This document shows positions 56,632 to 64,000 of a stretch of DNA of 64,000 bases, piece by piece. The notes beneath the pieces were generated by a model, which saw only the letters and a list, made by a program, of their open reading frames with translations, searched no databases and was not told the DNA's origin. The stretch comes from Thermococcus cleftensis (GTDB taxonomy: Archaea; Methanobacteriota_B; Thermococci; Thermococcales; Thermococcaceae). Position 1 is the stretch's first letter; every line of letters starts with the position of its first letter. The position numbers and the translations under genes were made by a program. The stretch spans positions 842,322 to 906,321 of the forward strand of contig NC_018015.1 in NCBI RefSeq assembly GCF_000265525.1, given 5' to 3'.

Positions 56632-57243
56632 TCACCCGAAGAGAGCCTTGGCTATCTCGGCCCTCAGCTCGCCCTCGAACCTCTCTATCCTGGCCTCAAA
56701 CGTGTTATCAACCCTGACGGAGCCATCGGGGGTCTCAACGATGAGGCCTCCGATAGTCTGCACCGGCTCGCCGAGGGCGACCTCAACATCCTTCCCGAGC
56801 CTCTCGGCGAGGGCCTTCCTGAACTCGTCGAGTCTGTTGGAAAGCAGTTCCAGGGTCTTCTCGTTGGAGCGAAGGACAAAGCTCTCAGAGCCGAGTTCCT
56901 TAACGGCTCCAACCGCCAGGTCGATGAGCATCGGGAAGTACTCCTCCTCGGGAAGCTCGGCCAGCCTCTCGCGGAGAGCTGAGATGACCTCCTGAATCAG
57001 CTCCTCCTGAACCTGGAGGCGCTTCTTCCTGACCTCGAGCCTGGCGTTGGCTATTATTCTCTGCCTCTCTATCTCGGCCTGGGTCTGGGCCTTTCGCATT
57101 ATCCACTCGGCCCTGGCCTCGGCCCTCTTCCTGGCCTCCTCCTTAATCTGCTCCGCCTCCTCCCTGGCCTCGCTGAGTATGTACTGTATCTTCTGCTCCG
57201 CTTCCCTGTTTATCTCCTGAATGATCAGCTCTGCCCCTTCCAT
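56632..57243 (-). CDS. atpE: A-type ATP synthase subunit E
   Basis: Peripheral stalk subunit of 203 residues. The N-terminal half is a long charged helix (about 1-100) that pairs with subunit H as a right-handed coiled coil. The C-terminal globular part binds the head. GGAGGAAGGAAG precedes ATG 57243. Confidence 0.94.
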   Translation of the reverse strand: MEGAELIIQEINREAEQKIQYILSEAREEAEQIKEEARKRAEARAEWIMRKAQTQAEIERQRIIANARLEVRKKRLQVQEELIQEVISALRERLAELPEEEYFPMLIDLAVGAVKELGSESFVLRSNEKTLELLSNRLDEFRKALAERLGKDVEVALGEPVQTIGGLIVETPDGSVRVDNTFEARIERFEGELRAEIAKALFG

Positions 57244-57282
57244 CTTCCTTCCTCCCCTGGCTGTAAAGAAAGTTGGACGGAG

Positions 57283-57786
<504 letters not shown>

Positions 57787-59766
57787 TCAAGCTTCAAACT
57801 CCAACTCGGAAACTTCTCTTTTTGCCCTGAAGGGCTCGAAAGGTTTACCTTCACCTGAGTAAAACGTCCCGAAAAATTCAACGTACTGGAGACGGAGCGA
57901 GTGGACGAACGCTCCGAGGGCGTTGATGGCGACCGAAAACAGCTGGCCGCCGGCAAAGAGTATGAGACCTATGACTATTCCTATTGGAACGGGGCCTATG
58001 CTTATGCCCCAGACCATCTGGACGAGTATGTTGATGACCATGGCTATTCCAGCCGTTGCCAGGGCAAGCGCCATAAGCCTTGCGTAGCTGAGCCAGCTGC
58101 CGACGAAGCCGAAGAAGTCCGAGATTATCAGCAACGCCGCCAGGCCACCGTTGTTCACCACCTCGCCTATGGCGAAGAGCACTAGACCTATTCCAAAGAG
58201 CGCCTTGCCGGCGGTTCCAGCGCTCGGGCTGTTGGTTCCGAGGACGAGGGTAACGATTCCAAGGATTATGAGCATCCATGACAGCTGGTCGAGTATAGCG
58301 CCCTTCCTGTCGCCGTTCTTGAACTTGACCACGAAGCCCAGGGTGTAGCCGAGGAACAGGTGGGCTATGCCTATCGCCAGGGCCAGCTGGAGCACCACGA
58401 GGGCGTCCTGGAAGGTGTCCCAGACGCGCGGGACGGTGAAGCCGGCCAGGTCGAGGGCGTTGCCGAAGTAGCTGCCGAAGAGGGCACCCATTATCATGGT
58501 GAAGAACGAACTGATGAGCAGGGTGTAGGAGAACTTGTAGGTGCCGTCGTTGAATTTCCTGTGCCCCTTGACGAGGAGGGCCGCGATTATGGCTATGATG
58601 AGACCGTACATGAAGTCGGTGAGCATGAATCCGAAGAAGAACGAGTACGTGAAGGTTATTATCGGAGTCGGGTCTATCTCGTCGTACTTGGGAACGCCGT
58701 ACATCTCCGTGAGCATTTCAAATGGCCTGGCCCAGCCGGGGTTCCTGAGCTTTATCGGAATCTCATCGAGCTCCTCTGCACCCGGCTCGCGGACGTTGAT
58801 GTAGGCCTTGTTTTCGGTAACCCTCTTTATTCCCTCGAGAACCCTGGGGACATCGGTCCTGGGGAGCCAGCCGGTCAAAGCGAAGGTCATGTTGGTTCTC
58901 GCGAGCATCGGTAAAACGCTCGCCTTGTCGCGCTCGTTCTCCATCAGCTCCTGGTAGAAGACGACGTCATTGTAGTACTTCTCGGCCAGCATCTCGGCAT
59001 CTCTCTTGGCGCTCTCGAGCTCTTTCTCCTTGGCGCGGAGCTTCTCCTCGTAGACCGCTATGAGCTCCCTCGGTGTTCCCTTACCCTCAGGGACCTCGAG
59101 CCTCTCGAGGGAGTACTTCGCCAAGATCGGGTTGGCCTTCTCGTAGTCGCGCTTGAGGAAGGCGAAAACGGCTAAAACCTTGTCCTTAAGCTCCCTGGAG
59201 ACGACGACAGCCCTTCCGTCGGTGGCCTTCTTAACCTCCTCGACGAGGGGCCTGAACCTGTTCCTGTCCACGGTGCCGACTACGATTTCAAGCATATCGG
59301 TCGATTTGAGGTAGGACACGTCGAGGTTAATTGCCGATAGGAGCTCGAGAATCGCGATGTCATTCTTTATCCTCTCAATCTCGGTCTGGGTGGAGGTTAT
59401 CTTGCCCTCCACCGCCTTTATCTCAGGCTCAACGGTGGAGAGGAAGGCCTCAACGTCCTTTATGAGCTTCTCTATCCCCTCGTACCTGTACTTCTTCCGC
59501 TCCCTCTCGGGCGGGAAGATGAACTCCTTTATTCCACCGCCGCCCTTCTTCCTGTGGGCTTTTAGGAAATCGACGAGCCTCGAGATGGTTATGCTGTACG
59601 AAGCGGCTTTCCTGTGGTACTCGTTAGGGGAATCCTTCTGGGCCACCCTGACGTCGAGCTCCCTTATCTCGACCACTCCGTTCTCGTGGAGGTAGGTGAG
59701 CAGCTTGTCCTTATAGCGGTTGAGCGTTATGACCTCGATCTTGACCATCTCTTCCGGCCTGAACAT
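57787..59766 (-). CDS. atpI: A-type ATP synthase subunit I (stator a subunit)
   Basis: Membrane stator subunit of 659 residues. A large cytoplasmic N-terminal half contains coiled coils (about 80-130 and 235-275). The C-terminal half has seven or eight membrane helices, beginning ITFTYSFFFGFMLTDFMYG. The essential Arg lies in SWLSYARLMALALATAGIA. It follows atpH immediately. Confidence 0.95.
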   Translation of the reverse strand: MFRPEEMVKIEVITLNRYKDKLLTYLHENGVVEIRELDVRVAQKDSPNEYHRKAASYSITISRLVDFLKAHRKKGGGGIKEFIFPPERERKKYRYEGIEKLIKDVEAFLSTVEPEIKAVEGKITSTQTEIERIKNDIAILELLSAINLDVSYLKSTDMLEIVVGTVDRNRFRPLVEEVKKATDGRAVVVSRELKDKVLAVFAFLKRDYEKANPILAKYSLERLEVPEGKGTPRELIAVYEEKLRAKEKELESAKRDAEMLAEKYYNDVVFYQELMENERDKASVLPMLARTNMTFALTGWLPRTDVPRVLEGIKRVTENKAYINVREPGAEELDEIPIKLRNPGWARPFEMLTEMYGVPKYDEIDPTPIITFTYSFFFGFMLTDFMYGLIIAIIAALLVKGHRKFNDGTYKFSYTLLISSFFTMIMGALFGSYFGNALDLAGFTVPRVWDTFQDALVVLQLALAIGIAHLFLGYTLGFVVKFKNGDRKGAILDQLSWMLIILGIVTLVLGTNSPSAGTAGKALFGIGLVLFAIGEVVNNGGLAALLIISDFFGFVGSWLSYARLMALALATAGIAMVINILVQMVWGISIGPVPIGIVIGLILFAGGQLFSVAINALGAFVHSLRLQYVEFFGTFYSGEGKPFEPFRAKREVSELEFEA

Positions 59767-59767
59767 C

Positions 59768-60079
59768 TCAGCCCCCTCTCACAAGCGCTATACCGGCCGA
59801 GATGGCCCTCTCGAGATTGTTCGTGGCCTTGACCTTTAGCTCCTCTATCTCGGCCTCACCCTCCTCGAGGATTTTCTTTGCCTCCTCCTCGCCCTCGAGA
59901 CGGGCCTTCTCAATGAGGGCTTCGGCCTGCTTCTCGGCCCTTTCGATGATTTCCTGCTCGATGAGCCTGGCCTCCTCGCGGGCCTTGAGGACTATCTCCC
60001 TTGCCTCCTCCTTGGCCCGCTCAATCCTCTCCTCCGCCCGCTTCTCTGCATCAACAATCTGTTTGATGACGTCCTCCAT
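59768..60079 (-). CDS. atpH: A-type ATP synthase subunit H
   Basis: Peripheral stalk subunit of 103 residues, one long charged coiled-coil helix rich in Glu, Ala, Lys and Arg. ATG 60079 (MEDVIKQIVDAEKRAEERIE) is chosen because GGGGGGC stands just before it. The longer reading to 60118 lies between the start and the promoter. It is the first gene of the operon, order H-I-K-E-C-F-A-B-D. Confidence 0.93.
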   Translation of the reverse strand: MEDVIKQIVDAEKRAEERIERAKEEAREIVLKAREEARLIEQEIIERAEKQAEALIEKARLEGEEEAKKILEEGEAEIEELKVKATNNLERAISAGIALVRGG

Positions 60080-60144
60080 GATTAGCCCCCCAATGACCCT
60101 GAAAACAGGTTTCCTCACACGTCGCTTTTGGCTTCCCTAACCGG

Positions 60145-60153
60145 TTTAAATAG
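60145..60153 (-). promoter_or_regulatory. Promoter of the ATP synthase operon
   Basis: The minus-strand TATA element CTATTTAAA predicts a start near 60123 and a leader of about 44 bases before atpH. No other promoter is evident until the end of the operon at 51379. Confidence 0.5.
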
Positions 60154-60218
60154 TTTTTGGCACGATGGCCCGAGGTTCGGAGAGAGAAGTGGACATAAAA
60201 GATTAAAAGGTAACCATA

Positions 60219-60911
60219 TTAACCTTCGCCGCTCTGCTTTTTCCTCTCGAGGAGCTCCTTCAAGCCCTCAAGCGCGCTGTTCTTGGCGAAGACGATGACC
60301 TGACCCTTCTCAGGAAGCTTTGTATCGCCAGAGGGGATAATTAGGTTGCCCTTCTCGTCGTAGACCGCTATCATGAGCGCGTCCTTGGGCAGCTGAAGAT
60401 CACGGACGTACTTGCCCGCTATCTCGCTGTTTTCGTCGATGGTGAAGCGGACTATCTCAGCCCCCTCCTTGGGAAAGAGCACCCTGTCGAAGCCTGGCGT
60501 GACGATGTTCCGGCTTATGTACTCCGCCGCTATCTCCTCTGGCGAAATCACGAAGTCGAAGTAGCGCTTGAGGTCCGTTACCTCCTCGAATATCTTCCTG
60601 TTCTTCGGGTTGCCTATCCTGAGAGACGTCTTGATCTTCGGGTTGAGGTGCTTCGCCAGTATACAGGCGAGCAAATTCGCATCGTCCTTACCCGTTAAGG
60701 CAGCGAACGCGTCTGCCTGCTTTATGTTGGCCTCCTCCAGCGTCCTCGGGTCGGTGGCATCGCCCTCGATAACGAGGCCGTTGATGAGGAGGGAGAGCTC
60801 CTTGGCCCTCGCCTTGTCCATCTCGATTATGGTGACGTCGTGGCCGTCCTCCTCGAGCATCTTGGCGACGAGGAAGCCGACCCTCCCGGCACCCATTATG
60901 ACGACGAACAT
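60219..60911 (-). CDS. TrkA-type potassium-channel regulatory protein (RCK domain)
   Basis: Cytoplasmic NAD-binding regulator of potassium uptake, 230 residues. The RCK_N Rossmann domain starts with VVIMGAGRVGFLVAKMLEED (GxGxxG) and has the acidic residue in VTIIEMDKARAKEL. The RCK_C domain is at about 140-220. No membrane subunit (TrkH or channel) is adjacent. Its start overlaps the secD stop by one base (TGATG), so it is part of the secF-secD unit. Confidence 0.92.
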   Translation of the reverse strand: MFVVIMGAGRVGFLVAKMLEEDGHDVTIIEMDKARAKELSLLINGLVIEGDATDPRTLEEANIKQADAFAALTGKDDANLLACILAKHLNPKIKTSLRIGNPKNRKIFEEVTDLKRYFDFVISPEEIAAEYISRNIVTPGFDRVLFPKEGAEIVRFTIDENSEIAGKYVRDLQLPKDALMIAVYDEKGNLIIPSGDTKLPEKGQVIVFAKNSALEGLKELLERKKQSGEG

Positions 60912-62434
60912 CAGTCCTCACCGAGCAGGTACTTCGCTATCTCGGCGTAGGCGGGCCTGGTGATCAGTATTCCGATGAGGACGCCGAGTATGGTGGTGAA
61001 GGCGAAGCCCTTGAGCGTTCCGACGAAGTACACCAGCAGGAAGCTCATGGCCGCTATAGTGGTTGCCGCCGAGGCGAATATGACGAAGAACGCCCTACCC
61101 ATTCTCTTGATTACGCTCGAGCGCCTGCTTATCTTCGTGCTCCTCTCACCGCTAAGGAGCTCGTCTGTTATAACTATCTGCTGATCGACGCCGGTACCTA
61201 TGGCCGCTATTATACCTGCAATGCTCGGCAGGTCGAGGTTCCAGTTTATCAGAGCGGCGAAGCCAAGGATTATGAGGACCTCGAAGAAGCTCGTGCTGGC
61301 GACCGGTATGGCTATCTTCCAGTTCCTGTAGTGGAAGTAGACGATAAGAAGAACCGCTATGAGCGCCGCTATTCCGGCGTAGAGCGCCTGGGTCTTGAAG
61401 TTTTCGCCGAGCCTAGGGGAGATGAACTCCATTCCAACAACGTTGAGCTTGACCGGAAGCGAACCGCTCTTGAGGACGGTGTATATCGTGCTCGCCTCCT
61501 GCTCGGCCGTGAGCCTGTCGGGGGCGGTTCCGGTTATCTGGACGTCTTGCTGGGGTTCGCCTATTGTGAGGCCCTCACCAAGGGAGTACGGGCCGTAGAG
61601 GCCAAGAACGCGGACTATGAGCTGGTGGTCGCTCTCGCCAGGGTTCCTCGGGACGTATCTGACCGTGAGGTTCATTCCCTCAAGCCCGCTCTGGAGTTCC
61701 TGCGGAACATCGACCAGGACTATCTTGTCCTTGCCCTCGGCCAGCCCGGCTATCTCGTCCGCGCTCTGGTTGGCGTAGGCTACAACCGTTATGTTGAAGG
61801 CCTTGGAGATTCTCTCCATGAGGGTGGGCGCTTCCGGGGCCTCGGCGTTGAACTCGGTGCTGTTCATTAGTCTGTAAACGGAATCTGGAACCACCATGAG
61901 GGAATTGACCGGCGGGTCGAGGAACATATCAACGGGCCAGCCGACCTTGCCCTTGGCCAGCTCGGCGAACTTCTCGGCGGCGCTCTTTGAAATCCTGAAC
62001 GGGACGCTCCAGCTGTTGTCAGGTTTTATCTGATAGATGCCAACGTACTCCACATCGCTTCCGGTTCCAAAGATCACGCCGTTGAATTCCATGTAGAAAA
62101 CACCCTGGCTCTCGATAACCGCCTTTATCTGGTTGGCCTGCTCGGCGGTGCTGACGTTGGCTACCTTTATGAGGACTATCTGATCACCCTGGGCTTCCAC
62201 CGTTATGTCCCTTAGTCCGAGGGTGTTCAGCCTCTTCTGGAGCGAATCAACGACGAGCTGCATCGTGTCGCTGTCCACGGGGTGCTCGGTCTGGGCTACC
62301 AGGGCCACACCACCGGATATGTCTATTCCAAAGGTCAGAGGCTTTACCGCGAGCGTGGCAATCGAGCCCGCAAGGAAGAGAATGAGCAGGATAATTCTCC
62401 AGTTAAGGAGGAGCCTCTTGGTTTTTCTCCTCAT
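60911..62434 (-). CDS. secD: Protein-export membrane protein SecD
   Basis: Protein translocation accessory subunit of 507 residues that uses the ion gradient to help substrate movement through SecYEG. It has the N-terminal helix, large external P1 domain (about 35-330, [15 protein letters not shown] at its start) and C-terminal transmembrane bundle with [16 protein letters not shown]. It overlaps secF by 4 bases. In archaea SecD and SecF are separate genes as here. Confidence 0.95.
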   Translation of the reverse strand: MRRKTKRLLLNWRIILLILFLAGSIATLAVKPLTFGIDISGGVALVAQTEHPVDSDTMQLVVDSLQKRLNTLGLRDITVEAQGDQIVLIKVANVSTAEQANQIKAVIESQGVFYMEFNGVIFGTGSDVEYVGIYQIKPDNSWSVPFRISKSAAEKFAELAKGKVGWPVDMFLDPPVNSLMVVPDSVYRLMNSTEFNAEAPEAPTLMERISKAFNITVVAYANQSADEIAGLAEGKDKIVLVDVPQELQSGLEGMNLTVRYVPRNPGESDHQLIVRVLGLYGPYSLGEGLTIGEPQQDVQITGTAPDRLTAEQEASTIYTVLKSGSLPVKLNVVGMEFISPRLGENFKTQALYAGIAALIAVLLIVYFHYRNWKIAIPVASTSFFEVLIILGFAALINWNLDLPSIAGIIAAIGTGVDQQIVITDELLSGERSTKISRRSSVIKRMGRAFFVIFASAATTIAAMSFLLVYFVGTLKGFAFTTILGVLIGILITRPAYAEIAKYLLGED

Positions 62435-63345
62435 TCGCTACCACCCCTGGCGGAATTTGAGAGGTACCACTTCAGCACGCCGGCGTTGAGGAGCCAGGTG
62501 TTCATGAAGTCGGCCAGAAGACCGAAGATCAGGACTATGGCGATGTTGTCTATGGTCTGGCTCGTGGAGATGAGCCACAGTATGAGGAGCGCGCCCAGGG
62601 TCGTAGTACTCATTGTAAAGCCCGTCGATACCGCGTTCAGGTAGGCCTCGTCTATGCTGTCCTCCTTCCTCTTGAGGAGCTTGGTGGTGAGGAGAATGTT
62701 GCTGTCCACGGTGTAACCGATGAGCATCAGCAGGGCCGCTATGGTCGCGGTCGTGAGCTCTATTCCGAAGAGGCCCATCAGGGCGACGGCTATGGTCATA
62801 TCCGAGAGGGCCGAGAAGATTATCGTCATGGACGGCACGATATTCCTGAAGAACAGGAACACCACCACGGCCATGGCCAGGAAGGCGAAGACGAGCGCCC
62901 TTATTCCCTGCTGCTGGGCGATTTCACCGAACGTGGGCTGAACCTCGCTGTGGGTGTACTCTGCATCAGGGTACTTCTGCTGCATGATTTTGATTATCTC
63001 GGTCGGGTCTGTCCCAACGGGTGCGTAAACCCTAACTCCGTTTGTATCGACACCGGTGAAGCTCTCAACCCTGACATCGACTCCAAGCTGGTCGCTTATG
63101 AACTTGGCCAGCTCGTCGGGGTTGGCGCTGACCCCGTAGGCAGTAACGACGACGCCTCCCTGCAGGTCGATTCCCAGGGTCGGGAAATTGACCGCGAGCA
63201 GAATCAGAGCAACGAGGAACACAGCGAGGGGATACGTAATCATCTTCTTGTACCCCATCTTGGCCAAAAAGCCGAGCTTTTTCCTTTTCTTCGCCCTCAC
63301 GGCATCGCCAGCCGTGGGCCTTGCCTTGGTTTTAGGCTTCGACAT
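62431..63345 (-). CDS. secF: Protein-export membrane protein SecF
   Basis: Membrane partner of SecD, 304 residues with six helices. A basic N-terminal tail ([20 protein letters not shown]), [14 protein letters not shown] after helix 1, an external domain to about residue 145, then [20 protein letters not shown] and the final helix are typical. It is the first gene of secF-secD-trkA. The promoter is described at 63357-63408. Confidence 0.94.
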   Translation of the reverse strand: MSKPKTKARPTAGDAVRAKKRKKLGFLAKMGYKKMITYPLAVFLVALILLAVNFPTLGIDLQGGVVVTAYGVSANPDELAKFISDQLGVDVRVESFTGVDTNGVRVYAPVGTDPTEIIKIMQQKYPDAEYTHSEVQPTFGEIAQQQGIRALVFAFLAMAVVVFLFFRNIVPSMTIIFSALSDMTIAVALMGLFGIELTTATIAALLMLIGYTVDSNILLTTKLLKRKEDSIDEAYLNAVSTGFTMSTTTLGALLILWLISTSQTIDNIAIVLIFGLLADFMNTWLLNAGVLKWYLSNSARGGSE

Positions 63346-63356
63346 ACCTTCACCCC

Positions 63357-63408
63357 GTCGTTAGTTTTTGCAAAACTTGTCGTTAGTTGGAGGGACGAGT
63401 TTTAAAAT
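63357..63408 (-). promoter_or_regulatory. secF promoter with two 10-bp direct repeats
   Basis: The sequence GTCGTTAGTT occurs at 63357-63366 and again at 63379-63388, 22 bases apart (two helical turns). A palindrome TTTTGCAAAA lies between them (63366-63375). The minus-strand TATA element (ATTTTAAAAC, about 63399-63408) is just upstream, so the repeats cover the predicted start site near 63378. This resembles a repressor site. Between 63409 and 63634 I see no gene; one 65-codon reading frame there lacks any support. Confidence 0.5.
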
Positions 63409-63634
63409 TAGTGGTTCACGCATAAAAATGGCCAGCGATGAGCAGGGACAAACGGGGACGGAGAGAGCGCTTAATCCATGAAAGAGCCTTCAAATCGGGA
63501 CTAGGCCGAATCCCCCAGGAGCTTTTGGAAAATTTCGATAACAGCCAGAACCCAACAGTTCAATGCATTCCAGGCCAATTCAGAGCAGTTCAACGGCAAA
63601 ACGGCCCGCCCATAGTTCCCCGCTCAAGGGCTTA

Positions 63635-63645
63635 ACTTTAAAAAG
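63635..63645 (+). promoter_or_regulatory. TATA box of speD
   Basis: ACTTTAAAAAG is centred about 40 bases before ATG 63680. A ribosome binding site (GAGGTGAG) lies in the short leader. Confidence 0.5.
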
Positions 63646-63679
63646 GGTACGTAATAGGAGCAACAAGAGGTGAGAGGCC

Positions 63680-64000
63680 ATGAGCGAGATAGAGACCATC
63701 GGGTTCCACTACGTTGTGGAGGCTGCCGGTTGCGATCCTGAGGTTCTCAGTGACGCTGACAGGATAAGACAGATATTCCTCGACGCGGCAAAGGTCAGCA
63801 ACATGGAGGTCAAGTCAAGCTACTTCTTCAAGTTCTCCCCCACCGGCGTCAGCGGCGTCGTCATAGTCGCCGAAAGCCACATCTCGGTCCACACCTGGCC
63901 GGAGAGGGGCTACGCTGCGCTCGACGTCTACACCTGCGGCACCAAGGCCGACCCGGAGAAGGCCGTCGATTACATACTCGAGCAGTTCAAGGCCAAGTAC
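63680..64000 (+). CDS. speD: S-adenosylmethionine decarboxylase proenzyme, partial
   Basis: Pyruvoyl-dependent enzyme that makes decarboxylated SAM for polyamine synthesis. The first 107 codons are present and the gene continues beyond the window. The self-cleavage site is AESHISVHTWPE (Glu65-Ser66), where Ser66 becomes the pyruvoyl group. The following GYAALDVYTCG segment contains the catalytic Cys. The family is about 130-145 residues, so most of the protein is seen. The organism's polyamines, important for hyperthermophile nucleic acids, depend on it in part. Confidence 0.95.
   Translation, partial: MSEIETIGFHYVVEAAGCDPEVLSDADRIRQIFLDAAKVSNMEVKSSYFFKFSPTGVSGVVIVAESHISVHTWPERGYAALDVYTCGTKADPEKAVDYILEQFKAKY

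Noticed and set aside
63409-63634. A 65-codon frame between secF and speD
   Set aside because: No ribosome binding site, no TATA box at proper distance, and atypical codon use.

Overview
This window is chromosomal DNA of a hyperthermophilic euryarchaeon of the order Thermococcales, most likely a Thermococcus. The evidence is GC-rich but AT-promoter DNA with archaeal TATA boxes, GGTGGT/GGTGAT ribosome binding sites, a maltodextrin locus in the order known from T. kodakarensis (Tgr regulator, GH13 enzyme, malE, malF, malG, amylopullulanase, malK), an A-type ATP synthase operon, heterodimeric archaeal primase, archaeal SecDF and an archaeal type A RNase P RNA. I saw no phage, insertion sequence, CRISPR array, tRNA or rRNA. 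Gene density is very high, with many 1-20 base overlaps.

Layout. 1-11306: maltodextrin uptake and breakdown. A TrmB-family regulator (cut by the window edge) is divergent from a GH13 cyclomaltodextrinase-type enzyme, followed by malE, malF, malG, a 1351-residue secreted GH57 amylopullulanase and malK. A near-consensus Thermococcales glycolytic motif lies just downstream of the malE TATA box. 11339-20426: a UPF0146 protein, a phosphohexomutase, a metallo-beta-lactamase-fold hydrolase, an OPT peptide transporter next to a PqqD-like protein and an M20 peptidase, and two RNA methyltransferases convergent on a probable C/D box sRNA. 20437-23649: a TctA-like permease, a membrane-anchored protein of unknown function and a KaiC-like ATPase. 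23885-27279: primase PriL/PriS, an EamA transporter broken by an in-frame TGA, and the RNase P RNA gene on the opposite strand, whose 3' end overlaps the end of the EamA gene.

27320-40502 (mostly minus strand): a secreted stalked protein with two small partners, glutamine synthetase (plus strand), an intact EamA transporter, NAD synthetase, and a complete Opp/Dpp-type ABC transporter (ATPases, two permeases, binding protein). 40861-50101 (plus): pyrC-pyrK, a radical SAM protein, and two DppB/DppC permease pairs with no binding protein or ATPase, separated by a membrane protein and a PP-loop ATPase. 50105-63345 (minus): AlaX-type editing protein, the A-type ATP synthase operon (H-I-K-E-C-F-A-B-D in transcription order), a TrkA/RCK protein, SecD and SecF. 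63680-64000: the start of S-adenosylmethionine decarboxylase.

The observations most worth following are the two orphan permease pairs, the OPT/PqqD-like/M20 peptidase group, the C/D sRNA candidate whose boxes vary in a compensatory way, the overlap of rnpB with a decayed transporter gene, and several inverted or direct repeats placed at promoters (secFD, glnA, the 22715 gene, oppA).
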